Positions 1 through 8,825 of a stretch of 64,000 bases of DNA are shown here, in pieces. The notes beneath the pieces were generated by a model. The model made no database searches, was not told the DNA's origin, and was given only the letters and a program-made list of their open reading frames with translations. The translations under genes and the position numbers were made by a program. The first letter of the stretch is position 1. Each line of letters begins with the position of its first letter. Where the stretch lies: contig JALHMM010000020.1 in NCBI GenBank assembly GCA_022844045.1, forward strand, positions 1 to 64,000, given 5' to 3'. This DNA is from Reyranellaceae bacterium (GTDB taxonomy: Bacteria; Pseudomonadota; Alphaproteobacteria; Reyranellales; Reyranellaceae).

Positions 1-99
1 GTAGCTTTGGCGGAGAAGAAATGCAAATTGTTTAGCGTTTACAGGGAGATAGGCGGACATCGGCGGCTCCTTGCGCTTATTGGCGGAGCTAGCCATATT
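1..99. other. Left edge, no gene recognised
   Basis: This stretch is visibly less GC-rich than the rest of the window. No ORF in it resembles a known protein; the 62-aa ORF in the track runs across the tRNA fragment and looks spurious. Because the tRNA-Arg similarity starts abruptly at about base 100, the segment is best read as the terminal bases of an integrated element lying mostly outside the window. That reading is inference. Confidence 0.35.
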
Positions 100-146
100 C
101 CCTCCGAAGGCAGAGGTCGTGAGTTCGAATCTCGCCGGGTCCGCCA
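100..146 (+). other. 3' part of a tRNA-Arg(CCG) gene, attachment-site-like
   Basis: The segment reads as the 3' half of a tRNA. It has an anticodon loop CT-CCG-AA with 3' stem GGCAG, then a canonical T-arm (stem GTGAG, loop TTCGAAT, stem CTCGC), a 3' acceptor strand CGGGTCC, discriminator G and an encoded CCA. The expected 5' half (acceptor GGACCCG, D-arm, anticodon 5' stem CTGCC) is absent: the five bases before the loop pair poorly with GGCAG. Truncation exactly at the anticodon loop is the usual product of tyrosine-integrase insertion, the intact tRNA then lying at the other end of the element, here to the left and out of view. Confidence 0.7.
130..146 (+). repeat. 17-bp direct repeat, copy 1 (tRNA T-stem/acceptor end)
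   Basis: TCTCGCCGGGTCCGCCA is identical to bases 8743-8759. It is the last 17 bases of the tRNA-Arg fragment. The two copies bracket an 8.6-kb block of fatty-acid/CoA genes. Confidence 0.75.
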
Positions 147-298
147 CATAAATCGGCAAGTCAGATATGTCGTCCTCGCCAGACCTCTCCATTGAAAGGG
201 CGGCGACGCGGACCTGCGCCTTTGCGATCCTGCCGGCGCGCAGACGCGGATCGCCGCGGCCCCGCGGCGTCTCGGGGCGGCCGGCCGAGGAGGAAGCC

Positions 299-1105
299 AT
301 GACGGACAACAACGATCTCCTCGTGCGACGCGAGGATGGCGTGCTCGTGCTGACCTTCAACCGCCCGCAGCACCGCAACGCGCTGACCCAGGAGATGCAG
401 GTCAGGCTCGGCGAGGAGCTCGCGGCGGCGGAGCTCGACCGCGAGATCGGCTGCGTGCTGCTGACCGGCGCGGGCGGCGCGTTCACCGCCGGCGGCGACG
501 TGAAGAACATGGCGCGCGGCCATGCCGCCGGCCAGCCGATCGATCAGCTTCGGCGCATGGAAGCGCAGCGCCAGTCGCAGCGGCGCACGTCGCTGCGCCT
601 GTTCGAGATGGGCAAGCCGACGCTCGCCGCCCTACCGGGCCCCGCCGCCGGCGCCGGCTTCTCGCTGGCTCTGGCCTGCGACATGCGCATCGCCGCGGAT
701 ACCGCGATCATGAGCAGCGCCTTCGTCAAGATCGGCCTGTCGGGAGACTATGGCGGCACCTACCTGCTGACGCAGCTTGTCGGCCCGGCGAAGGCGCGCG
801 AGATCTACCTGCTGGGCGATCGAATCGACATGCGCGAGGCGTACCGGCTGGGCCTGGTGAACTGGGTCGTGCCGGCCGCCGAGCTCGAAGCCAAATCCAT
901 GGAGATCGCCAGGCGCCTGGCGTCGGGCCCGCGATTGGCGCATCGCGCGCTGAAGGACAACCTCAATCGCGCGATGACCGGCACCTTCGCCGAGTGTCTC
1001 GACAACGAGAGCGCGAACCTCATGCAACTGCGGGACACCGAGGACCACAAGGAGGCGGCCCGCGCCTTCACCGAGAAGCGCGCGCCGAAATTCGTCGGGC
1101 GTTGA
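299..1105 (+). CDS. Enoyl-CoA hydratase/isomerase (crotonase) family protein
   Basis: A 268-aa cytoplasmic crotonase-fold enzyme that hydrates or isomerises an acyl-CoA double bond in a beta-oxidation-type route. The oxyanion-hole loops are seen as AGGD (about residues 64-67) and GAAGAGF (about 116-121). The first catalytic glutamate of rat enoyl-CoA hydratase (E144) aligns with Phe, while the second (E164) is kept as Glu169; an Asp at about 150 recalls PaaG-type isomerases. True hydratase activity is therefore uncertain. The start at 299 follows a strong GAGGAGGAAG; the longer ORF from 167 has no comparable site. It is the first of five co-directional genes. Confidence 0.9.
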   Translation: MTDNNDLLVRREDGVLVLTFNRPQHRNALTQEMQVRLGEELAAAELDREIGCVLLTGAGGAFTAGGDVKNMARGHAAGQPIDQLRRMEAQRQSQRRTSLRLFEMGKPTLAALPGPAAGAGFSLALACDMRIAADTAIMSSAFVKIGLSGDYGGTYLLTQLVGPAKAREIYLLGDRIDMREAYRLGLVNWVVPAAELEAKSMEIARRLASGPRLAHRALKDNLNRAMTGTFAECLDNESANLMQLRDTEDHKEAARAFTEKRAPKFVGR

Positions 1106-1215
1106 TATCGGCTGGTTCCGAGGCGCGGCTCGCACCGGGGCGAGTCGCATTGCCGACCGATGGGTGATGTGACAACCGTTGCGGTGTCGCATCGATGCCA
1201 GGTGGAGTGCGGGCC

Positions 1216-2808
1216 ATGAAGAATGGAATGCTTCGCGCGATGATCGCCGGTCTTGTGGGCGCGGCGCTCGCTGGTTCCGCCTCGGCGCAGAAATCCGGCG
1301 GCGTGCTGCGGGTCTATCACAACGACAATCCGCCGACCGCCTCGCTGCACGAGGAAGTGACGATCGCCACCCTGATGCCCTTCATGGCGGCGTTCAACAA
1401 CCTGATCATGTACGATCAGGCGTCGAAGCGGATCGCCGACGACACTATCGTGCCCGATCTCGCCGAATCGTGGAGCTGGAGCGCCGACAACAAGGTCCTG
1501 ACCTTCAAGCTGCGCGACGGCGTGCGCTGGCACGACGGCAAACCCTTCACCAGCGCCGACGTGAAGTGCACCTGGGACATGGTCATCGGCAAGCGCGAGA
1601 GCGGCTGGCGCAAGAACCCGCGCAAGGAATGGTACGCCAACCTGAACGAGGTCACCGTCGACGGCCCGAACCAGGTCGCCTTCCATCTCGGCCGGCCGCA
1701 GCCGTCGTTCCTCGGCTTCCTCGCCGCCGGCTTCTCGGCGGTCTACCCCTGCCACGTGCCGGCGCGCGAGATGCGTTCCAAGCCGATCGGCACCGGTCCC
1801 TTCAAGGTCAAGGCCTTCAGGCCCAACCAGAGCATCTCGCTCGAGCGCAACACCGACTACTGGAAGAAGGGCCGTCCCTATCTCGATGGCATCGAGTGGA
1901 CCATGGTGCCGAACCGCGCGACGCGCGTGCTCGCCTTCTCCGCCGGTCAGTTCGATCTCACTTACGCGCAGGACATCACGGTCAGGCTCCTGGCCGACAT
2001 CAAGGACAGGGCGCCGAAGGCCGTCTGCGAACTCGCGCAGTACAACATCCAGGTCCAGCTTCTCGTGAACGGCTCGATCGCGCCGTTCGATGATCCGCGC
2101 CTGAAGCGCGCGATGATGCTGACAATCGACCGCAAGGCCTTCATCGATGTCCTGAGCGAAGGCCAGTATCGCGTCGGCGGCGTGATGCAGGCACCGCCGG
2201 AAGGCATATGGGGTGTCGGGCCCGAGCAACTCGCCGACATTCCCGGCTTCACCGGCGACATCGCGAAGAATCGCGACATGGCCCGCAAGATCATGGCCGA
2301 ACTCGGCTATGGGCCGGACAAGATGCTCAAGATCAAGGTGGTGGCGCGCAATCTGGCCAGCCACCGCGAACCGACCACCCTGTTCATCGACCAGATGCGG
2401 CAGATCTTCATCGATGCCGAGATGGAACCGATCGAGAGCGCGATCTGGTACAACAGGCTCCTGCGCAAGGACTACAACGTCGCGGTGAACACCGGCGGCT
2501 CCGCCCTCGACGATCCCGACGTCATGTTCTACGAGGCCTATGCCTGCGGCTCGGAGCGCAACTACACGAACTATTGCGACAAGGACATGCAGAAGCGCTT
2601 CGACGAGCAGTCCTCGACTCTCGACCCGGTGAAGCGCAAGGCGCTCGTCCAGCGGATCGATCGCGACCTCCAGGCGCAGGGCGCGCGGCCCTCGATCGTG
2701 CATCTGCGCAGCAACACCTGCTGGCACGACTACGTCCGCGGCGTCACGATGCCGGTGAACTCGCACTACACCAACTGGCGCTTCGAGGACGTCTGGCTCG
2801 ACAAGTAG
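1216..2808 (+). CDS. ABC transporter substrate-binding protein, family 5 (peptide/nickel type)
   Basis: A 530-aa periplasmic solute-binding protein of the SBP_bac_5 family. The N-terminus MKNGMLRAMIAGLVGAALAG...ASAQ is a Sec signal peptide with an ALAG/ASA cleavage region, which favours the ATG at 1216 over the upstream ATG at 1195. The family signature WHDGKPFTSADVKCTWDM lies near residues 95-112. No permease or ATPase genes are adjacent, so the transporter partners are elsewhere or absent. Its place inside a CoA-metabolism operon suggests binding of an organic acid or amide feeding that pathway, but the ligand cannot be deduced. Confidence 0.9.
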   Translation: MKNGMLRAMIAGLVGAALAGSASAQKSGGVLRVYHNDNPPTASLHEEVTIATLMPFMAAFNNLIMYDQASKRIADDTIVPDLAESWSWSADNKVLTFKLRDGVRWHDGKPFTSADVKCTWDMVIGKRESGWRKNPRKEWYANLNEVTVDGPNQVAFHLGRPQPSFLGFLAAGFSAVYPCHVPAREMRSKPIGTGPFKVKAFRPNQSISLERNTDYWKKGRPYLDGIEWTMVPNRATRVLAFSAGQFDLTYAQDITVRLLADIKDRAPKAVCELAQYNIQVQLLVNGSIAPFDDPRLKRAMMLTIDRKAFIDVLSEGQYRVGGVMQAPPEGIWGVGPEQLADIPGFTGDIAKNRDMARKIMAELGYGPDKMLKIKVVARNLASHREPTTLFIDQMRQIFIDAEMEPIESAIWYNRLLRKDYNVAVNTGGSALDDPDVMFYEAYACGSERNYTNYCDKDMQKRFDEQSSTLDPVKRKALVQRIDRDLQAQGARPSIVHLRSNTCWHDYVRGVTMPVNSHYTNWRFEDVWLDK

Positions 2809-2819
2809 GACGACAAGCC

Positions 2820-3977
2820 ATGACGACCCCACGGCTCGAGTTCCCCTCTTTCCGCCTGCCGCCGCAGGCCGAAGCGCTGCGGCTCGAGGTACGCGCCTTT
2901 CTCGCCGAGACGCTGCCGCGTATGAAGTCCGCCCAGCGCTCCGCGTCGTGGAACGCGCCATCGCCCGAGTTCAGCCGCGCGCTCGGCGCGCGCGGCTGGA
3001 TCGGCATGACCTGGCCGAAGAAGTATGGCGGCGGTGAGCGCAGCTTCCTGGAGCGCTACGTCGTCACCGAGGAACTGCTCGGCCACAGCGCGCCCGCCGG
3101 CCTGCATTGGCTGGCCGACCGGCAGTCGGGACCGCTGCTGCTGCGCTTCGGCACCGAGGAACAGCGCCAGGCCGTGCTGCCGCGCATCGTGCGCGGCGAG
3201 TGTTACACCAGCGTCGGCCTGAGCGAGCCGGATTCCGGCTCCGATCTGGCCTCCGTGCGCACGCGCGCCGAGCCGGTACCTGGCGGCTTTCGCGTCAACG
3301 GCACGAAGATCTGGACCTCCGGCGCCCATCGCAGCCACTACTGCGTCGCGCTGGTGCGAACCTCGGGCCAGCATGGCGATCGCCACAAGGGGCTGAGCCA
3401 GCTTCTCATCGACATCAAGACGCCGGGCCTCCATCTGCGCCCGATCCTCAACCTCGCCGGGCGCCACGACTGGAACGAGGTCACCTTCGCCGATTGCTTC
3501 GTTCCCGAGAGCTGCCTGATCGGCCAGGAGGGCGATGGCTGGATGCAGGTCACCAGCGAGTTGGCCTACGAACGCTCCGGACCCGAGCGCTTCCTGCAGA
3601 ACTTCTACATGCTGCCGGCGCTGATCGCGATGTTGGGCCGCCATCCCTCGAAGCATGCGTCGGCGATTCTCGGCCGACTGATCGCGCGCCTGTGGACCTT
3701 GCGGCAAATGTCGGTATCGGTCGCCGGCATGCTGGAGGCCGGCCAATCGCCGACCGTCGAGGGCTCGCTGGTCAAGGACCTCGGCACACTCTACCAGCAG
3801 GAGCTGCCCGAGATCGGGCGCGTGCTGGCGTGGTCCGACGCCACCAGCGAAGAGGACATGGCCGACTTCCTCGATATCGCGCAGAACTGCACGCTGCTGG
3901 CGCCGGCCTACACCATCCAGGGCGGCACGACGCAGGTGCTGCGCGGCATCATCGCGCGCGGCCTGGGCTTGCGCTGA
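2820..3977 (+). CDS. Acyl-CoA dehydrogenase family protein
   Basis: A 385-aa FAD-dependent acyl-CoA dehydrogenase. The flavin-binding signature is seen as VGLSEPDSGSDLAS, followed by KIWTSGAH, and the C-terminal helix ends IQGGTTQVLRGIIARGLGLR. In medium-chain dehydrogenase the catalytic Glu376 lies in the equivalent of YEGT; here the position is Gly (QGGT), as in many CaiA/FadE-like relatives, so the base must be elsewhere or the substrate is unusual. It begins 11 bp after the binding-protein gene and ends 22 bp before the racemase gene, consistent with one operon. Confidence 0.9.
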   Translation: MTTPRLEFPSFRLPPQAEALRLEVRAFLAETLPRMKSAQRSASWNAPSPEFSRALGARGWIGMTWPKKYGGGERSFLERYVVTEELLGHSAPAGLHWLADRQSGPLLLRFGTEEQRQAVLPRIVRGECYTSVGLSEPDSGSDLASVRTRAEPVPGGFRVNGTKIWTSGAHRSHYCVALVRTSGQHGDRHKGLSQLLIDIKTPGLHLRPILNLAGRHDWNEVTFADCFVPESCLIGQEGDGWMQVTSELAYERSGPERFLQNFYMLPALIAMLGRHPSKHASAILGRLIARLWTLRQMSVSVAGMLEAGQSPTVEGSLVKDLGTLYQQELPEIGRVLAWSDATSEEDMADFLDIAQNCTLLAPAYTIQGGTTQVLRGIIARGLGLR

Positions 3978-3999
3978 ACACGTCTTCGGGGAGGAGTGA

Positions 4000-5163
4000 T
4001 TGGACCCGCAAGCTGATCGGGGTGGCGCACTGGCCGGCCTGAAGGTCGTCGAGTTCGCCGGCGTCGGGCCGACGCCGATGGGCACCATGCTGCTGGCCGA
4101 CATGGGCGCGGAGGTGGTGACGATCGACCGCACCGAGCCGATCGATCTGGGCAGCCCGAAGACGCCGGGCTTCGACCTGTTGCGCCGCAATCGCCTGGTC
4201 GTGAAGTTGGACCTCAAGAACAAGGACGCTCAGGCCTGCGCGCTGGATCTGGTGTCGAGGGCCGACGTGCTGATCGAGGGCTTCCGTCCCGGCGTGATGG
4301 AGCGCATGGGGCTGGGACCGGCCGTTTGCCATGCGCGCAATCCCGGCCTGATCTATGCGCGCATGACCGGCTGGGGCCAGACCGGGCCACTGGCCGATCG
4401 CGCCGGGCACGACCTCAACTACATCGCGCTGAGCGGCGCGCTGCACGCGATCGGCCGCGAAGGCGCGCCGCCGACGCCGCCCTTGAGCCTGGTCGGCGAT
4501 TTCGGCGGCGGCGGCCTGTACATGGCCGTCGGCGTGCTCGCCGCCTTGCATGCGCGCCGGCGCACGGGCGCGGGACAGGTCATCGATATCGCCATGGTCG
4601 ACGGCGCGCTGTCGCTGATGACGGCGTTCTACGGCGGCTACGCGTCCGGGCGCCTGAGCTTGCGGCGCGGTACCAATGTCGTCGATGGCGGCGCGCCCTA
4701 CTACGACGTCTATCAATGCGCCGATGGCGAATACGTCGCCCTGGCACCCATCGAGCAACGCTTCCGGCGCGAGATGTACGAGAAGCTCGGACTCGATCCC
4801 GAGGATTTCGCCGGCAAGGACACGCCGGCCGACCGGCACACGGTGAAACCGAAGCTGGCGGCGATCTTCCGCCAGCGCACCCGGGCGCAGTGGTGCGAGG
4901 TCTTCGAGGGCAGCGATGCCTGCTTCGCGCCGGTTCTCTCGGTCGCCGAGACCGCGCGGCATCCCCATCACGTCGAGCGCGGCTCGCTGCCGGTCATCGA
5001 CGGCGTCGTGCAGCCGGCGCCGGCGCCGCGCTTCCTCGGCACGCCCTCGCCGACGCCGCGCCCACCACGGCGCGAGGGCACCGATACCGATACGGTCCTG
5101 CCGCGCTGGGGTGTCGATGCGGCGACCATCGCGCGGCTGAAGTCGATGAAAGTGTTGCTGTAG
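4000..5163 (+). CDS. Alpha-methylacyl-CoA racemase-like protein (CaiB/BaiF family)
   Basis: A 387-aa class III CoA-transferase-fold protein of the AMACR branch, which epimerises 2-methylacyl-CoA esters so that they can enter beta-oxidation. The racemase catalytic pairs can be read: GHDLNYIA (His137/Asp138, like H126/D127 of the mycobacterial enzyme) and GDFGGGG (Asp167, like D156), with a Glu in APIEQRF. The start is a TTG preceded by GGGGAGGAG (3988-3996); no in-frame ATG fits. An alternative would be a true CoA-transferase, but the racemase residues argue against it. Confidence 0.85.
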   Translation: MDPQADRGGALAGLKVVEFAGVGPTPMGTMLLADMGAEVVTIDRTEPIDLGSPKTPGFDLLRRNRLVVKLDLKNKDAQACALDLVSRADVLIEGFRPGVMERMGLGPAVCHARNPGLIYARMTGWGQTGPLADRAGHDLNYIALSGALHAIGREGAPPTPPLSLVGDFGGGGLYMAVGVLAALHARRRTGAGQVIDIAMVDGALSLMTAFYGGYASGRLSLRRGTNVVDGGAPYYDVYQCADGEYVALAPIEQRFRREMYEKLGLDPEDFAGKDTPADRHTVKPKLAAIFRQRTRAQWCEVFEGSDACFAPVLSVAETARHPHHVERGSLPVIDGVVQPAPAPRFLGTPSPTPRPPRREGTDTDTVLPRWGVDAATIARLKSMKVLL

Positions 5164-5174
5164 GAGACTCGCGC

Positions 5175-5975
5175 ATGCTCGCCCATCCGCCCTACACCGA
5201 CATCGCCGTCTCGCTGAACGATCGCGTGGGCGTGATCGAGATGCGCCGGCCGCCCGACAATTTCTTCGATCGCGCCCTGATCATCCAGCTGCGCGACGCG
5301 TTCGAGGCCTTCGATCGCGACGAGGAGTGCCGCGCGCTCGTGCTCTGCGCCGAGGGCAAGAATTTCTGCGCCGGCGCCAATTTCGCCGCCGACGGCCGCG
5401 CCGCGGAAGGCGGCGCAGTCCGCCGCCAGCAGGCTGGCTCGACCAATCTCTACAAAGAAGCCGTCCGCCTGTTCCGCATCGGCAAGCCGGTCGTGGGCGC
5501 GATCCAGGGCGCGGCGGTCGGTGGCGGCCTGGGGCTGGCGCTGGTGCCCGATTTCCGCGTGACCTGCCCCGAAGGCCGCTTCTGCGCCAACTTCACGCGG
5601 CTCGGCACGCATCCCGGCTTCGGCCTGACGGTGACCTTGCCGCGGCTGATCGGCGCGCAGGCGGCGGAGATGATGTTCTACACCGGCGATCGCGTTCCCG
5701 GCGACCAGGCCGTGCGGATGGGCCTGGCCGATGTGCTGGTGCCGCTCGCCGAGGTCAGAACGGCGGCGATCGGGCTGGCCACGCGCATCGCGCAATCGGC
5801 GCCGCTGGCGGTGAAGGCGACGCGCGCCACGATGCGTCGCGGCCTGGCCGACGCGGTGGAAGCCGCGACCGACCACGAATTCGTCGAGCAGGACTGGCTG
5901 TTCCGCACCGACGATTTCCGCGAAGGCGTGCGTGCGATGACCGCCCGCACCCTGCCGGACTTCAAGGGGCGCTGA
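5175..5975 (+). CDS. Enoyl-CoA hydratase/isomerase family protein
   Basis: A 266-aa crotonase, the last gene of the five-gene plus-strand cluster, starting 11 bp after the racemase. Oxyanion-hole segments are CAGANF (about 65-70) and GAAVGGGLGL (about 112-121). As in the first crotonase of the cluster, the E144-equivalent is Phe140 while Glu165 (GAQAAEMM) keeps the E164 position. The two paralogues are only distantly similar, so they probably act on different acyl-CoA intermediates. It is followed convergently by the tandem CoA-transferase. Confidence 0.9.
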   Translation: MLAHPPYTDIAVSLNDRVGVIEMRRPPDNFFDRALIIQLRDAFEAFDRDEECRALVLCAEGKNFCAGANFAADGRAAEGGAVRRQQAGSTNLYKEAVRLFRIGKPVVGAIQGAAVGGGLGLALVPDFRVTCPEGRFCANFTRLGTHPGFGLTVTLPRLIGAQAAEMMFYTGDRVPGDQAVRMGLADVLVPLAEVRTAAIGLATRIAQSAPLAVKATRATMRRGLADAVEAATDHEFVEQDWLFRTDDFREGVRAMTARTLPDFKGR

Positions 5976-6039
5976 GACCGCGGGCTGGCGAACGCGTCCA
6001 AGGGCCGCTCGAGTCGCTCGAAGTCCGCGCGGCCGTTGA

Positions 6040-8625
6040 TCACACGACGCCGGCCGCGCGCAGCGCCGCAACCTGCGCGGCGGTCATGCCGAGAACCGAC
6101 GACAGGACGCGCTCGGTATCCTCGCCGTAGTTGGGGCCGGAGCGGCCGGGCATGCCGCCGGGGAAGGCCGGGCTGCGCTCGAGGACGGCAGGGAAGCCCT
6201 TCACCGGCCAGGTGCCGAGCTCGGTTTGCGGCAGCTCGACCAGCCAATCCAGATGGCGAAGCTGGGGATCCTTTTCGTAGCGGTCCTCGGCCGTCTGGCA
6301 GAGTCCCGCCGGCACGCCGGCGGCCTGCAGACGGGCCATGAGATCCGCGCCGTCGAACGCGGCTGTGGCGCCGGCCATCAAGCCATCGAGAACGTCTTCG
6401 TTGGCGCGCCGGCTCGACAATCCGTCGAATCGCGGATCGTCGAGCCACTCGCGACGGCCGAGCACGGTCGCGACCGCGCGCCATTGATCATCGGTGAAAG
6501 CGGCGATCGCGACCCAGCGGTCCTCGCCGCGTGTCGGATACGCGCCATGCGGCGCGGCCAGGCGATAGGGCGAACGGTTGCCGTATCGCGACCAGCGGCG
6601 GCCATTGACCGAGTGATCGAGCGTGGCGGTTCCCGTCAGGAAGATCCCGACCTCCGCCTGCGAGGCGTCGACGTGGCAGCCGCGGCCCGTCGTCGCCTGC
6701 CTGTGGATCGCGGCGAGCGCGGCGGTCGCCAGGTTGTAGGCGCCGAACCAGTCGAGATAGGAGTAACCGATGCCGGCCGGCGGATAGGGGTCGGGCAAGC
6801 CGGACATGTCGCTGATGCCGCTGAACGCCTGCGCCGTCGGGCCGAAGGCGCGCGCCCGCCCATAGACGCCGTGCTGGCCGAACCCCGACTGCTGGAGATA
6901 GATGATGCGGGGATTGAGCGCGCGCAGGCGGTCGTAGCCCAGCCCCATGCGGTCCATCGTTCCCGGCGAATAGCCCTCGAGCACCACGTCGGCGTTGCGG
7001 ATCAGGTCTTCCAGGATCCGCTTGCCCTCGGGCTTCTTCAGATCGAGCGATATAGCGAGCTTGCCGGCGTTGATCTCCATGAAAGAGCCGCTGCGATTGA
7101 GCCCGCCGCGGGGCGGCGTCGGCATCGTGTCCGTGGCGGCCTGCCGCTCGGCGCGTCCGCCCAGCGGACAGGCCGCCGGACCGAAGCGCATGCCGTCGGC
7201 GCGCGACTCATGCTCGACCTTGATCACCTCGGCGCCCAGCGCGGCGAGGAAGCGGCCCGCGCCGGCACTGGCGAGCATCCAGCCGAGATCGACGACACGC
7301 ACCCCGGCGAGCGCGAAGGGCTTGCCGGTGGGGCCCGCGGTGGTCGCCCCGCGCGCCAGGCCGCAATCCGGCGACAGCGACGGCGGCTTTCGCGGCGTCG
7401 CCCATTCCTGCGCGACCGACCGCGTGTGCTCGCCCAGCCGGGGCGGTCGTTGCGCCGGGACCGTCCAGGGCGCATCGGGACTGTACCAGCGCGCCGCGAC
7501 ATAGGTGTACGACGCCCCGACTTCCGGGTGCGGGACGTCGGCGAAGGTGCCGCGCTGGAGGTAGTGCGGATCGCGCGCGTTCTCCTCGGGCCGTCGCACG
7601 AGCGCCCATGGCAGCCCGTTGTCCTGCCCGTCGCGCCACAGGTCGGCATCGAAATCCAGGCTGGCCGCGAGCTGGTCGACCAGCTCGCCGACCCTGGCCT
7701 CCGCTTGCGCATCGAACCGATCCAACCTGCCGAGGCCCTCGTCCACGCCGTGTTTGGCAAGAACCGCGATGGTTCCGCGTAGCGCGTCGGAGGAGTAGGT
7801 CGCCGTGGCGCGCAGATAGGTGCGGTAGGGCAGGAGATATCGCCCGTCCCGGGTCCGCGCGAGAGCCGGCAGGCTCGTCGACGGCATCGAATGACGGCAG
7901 GTCTGCCGGAAGTGGCGTTGCCGCAGGAAGATCCAGTTCGGCAGGTCGCTCTCGGTGTTCATGCTGACCGCCTCGTGGATACTCAGCGACACCCGCTGGC
8001 CCTCGCCGGTCCGCAGCCGGTGCGCGAGCGCGCCGAGCAGCGCGATGACGCTCATCTCTCCGGCGATGTGATAGGCCTGCCACATCTGCGGCGCGATGGG
8101 CGGCGTGGCGTAACGGCCCGACGATTCGGGGTCGTAGCCGCAGTTCATCATGACGCCGCCCAGAGCCAGGTGAACCAGGTCGCTGCCCTTGTAGTCGGCC
8201 CACGGGCCGGTATCGCCGAACGGGCTGATCCGCAGATAGATCAGTCGGGGATTGGCCGTTCGCAGTCGTTCGAAGGCGAGATTTCGGTCGGCGAGATACC
8301 CGCGCGGACGCGCATCCAGCACGATATCGGCGGCGGACGCGAGCCGCAGGAACGAGTCCTGCCCGTCGGGCTTGTCGAGATCGAGGACGATGGCTCGCTT
8401 GCCGAGATTGTAGTGCCAGAAATGCAGGCTCTCCTCCGGCGCCGCCACATCGCCGCGGAATGGCCCGATCCGCCGCGTGGATTCGCCCTCCGGCGGCTCG
8501 ACCTTCACGACGTCGGCGCCCAGGCCTGCGAGCACCCGGCCGGCATACTCGCCCTTCTCGTCCGCAAGTTCGAGCACGCGGACGCCGTGGAGATAGGCGC
8601 CATCGTCGCGGCCTGTGCCAGCCAT
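6040..8625 (-). CDS. Tandem class III (CaiB/BaiF) CoA-transferase, two fused domains
   Basis: An 861-aa protein made of two CaiB/BaiF domains in one chain (about residues 12-410 and 438-861), roughly twice the usual length. Each half has its own start-of-fold motif (GVRVLELA...GADVVKVE and GVRVVDLG...GAEVIKVE) and NPRLIYL/NPRIIYL. The nucleophilic Asp that carries the CoA thioester is present in the second half (Asp625 in YLDWFGAY), but the aligned residue in the first half is His186 (AYHIAGE). Only the C-terminal site looks competent. The architecture resembles DddD-type tandem transferases, though the substrate cannot be assigned. A GGGGAGATGAGAC precedes the ATG. Confidence 0.85.
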   Translation of the reverse strand: MAGTGRDDGAYLHGVRVLELADEKGEYAGRVLAGLGADVVKVEPPEGESTRRIGPFRGDVAAPEESLHFWHYNLGKRAIVLDLDKPDGQDSFLRLASAADIVLDARPRGYLADRNLAFERLRTANPRLIYLRISPFGDTGPWADYKGSDLVHLALGGVMMNCGYDPESSGRYATPPIAPQMWQAYHIAGEMSVIALLGALAHRLRTGEGQRVSLSIHEAVSMNTESDLPNWIFLRQRHFRQTCRHSMPSTSLPALARTRDGRYLLPYRTYLRATATYSSDALRGTIAVLAKHGVDEGLGRLDRFDAQAEARVGELVDQLAASLDFDADLWRDGQDNGLPWALVRRPEENARDPHYLQRGTFADVPHPEVGASYTYVAARWYSPDAPWTVPAQRPPRLGEHTRSVAQEWATPRKPPSLSPDCGLARGATTAGPTGKPFALAGVRVVDLGWMLASAGAGRFLAALGAEVIKVEHESRADGMRFGPAACPLGGRAERQAATDTMPTPPRGGLNRSGSFMEINAGKLAISLDLKKPEGKRILEDLIRNADVVLEGYSPGTMDRMGLGYDRLRALNPRIIYLQQSGFGQHGVYGRARAFGPTAQAFSGISDMSGLPDPYPPAGIGYSYLDWFGAYNLATAALAAIHRQATTGRGCHVDASQAEVGIFLTGTATLDHSVNGRRWSRYGNRSPYRLAAPHGAYPTRGEDRWVAIAAFTDDQWRAVATVLGRREWLDDPRFDGLSSRRANEDVLDGLMAGATAAFDGADLMARLQAAGVPAGLCQTAEDRYEKDPQLRHLDWLVELPQTELGTWPVKGFPAVLERSPAFPGGMPGRSGPNYGEDTERVLSSVLGMTAAQVAALRAAGVV

Positions 8626-8742
8626 GTCTCATCTCCCCGACCTTTGATTGTCCAGAACTGTCGCCCGCGTCGCGACCCCGCGACAAGTGGCTACGCAGGC
8701 ATGGCAGCGTCACGTGGCCGCCGAGGCCCGGTGCATTCCAAG

Positions 8743-8759
8743 TCTCGCCGGGTCCGCCA
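8743..8759 (+). repeat. 17-bp direct repeat, copy 2 (degenerate tRNA 3' end)
   Basis: TCTCGCCGGGTCCGCCA repeats bases 130-146 exactly. Upstream of it the similarity continues in decayed form: GTGcaTTCcAAg against GTGagTTCgAA of the real T-arm. It is therefore the relic of a tRNA-Arg 3' end of about 28 bp and not a chance match. It lies in the gap between the CoA-transferase start and a membrane-protein gene. Confidence 0.65.
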
Positions 8760-8825
8760 GCGATCTCTGCTCATCGTATCGGCAGCTCAGCGAGGTCGCG
8801 GCCGGGGCGACGCGCCGGTAGGTCG

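Noticed and set aside
52-146. A complete 95-nt tRNA using GGCGGAC/GTCCGCC as acceptor stem
   Set aside because: The T-arm must be followed directly by the 3' acceptor strand CGGGTCC; using GTCCGCC leaves misplaced bases, and the D-arm and anticodon 5' stem do not form.
7-195. 62-aa ORF at the left edge
   Set aside because: It runs through the tRNA fragment and into the leader of the crotonase gene and has no domain or ribosome site.
805-2961. 718-aa minus-strand ORF
   Set aside because: Shadow of the binding-protein and acyl-CoA dehydrogenase genes; composition is Arg/Ala/Leu-rich without motifs, typical of antisense frames in high-GC DNA.
6040-8625. Naming the tandem CoA-transferase DddD (DMSP cleavage)
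   Set aside because: Only the two-domain architecture and the single retained Asp are shared as far as can be seen; no dddB/dddC-like or betaine transporter genes are adjacent.
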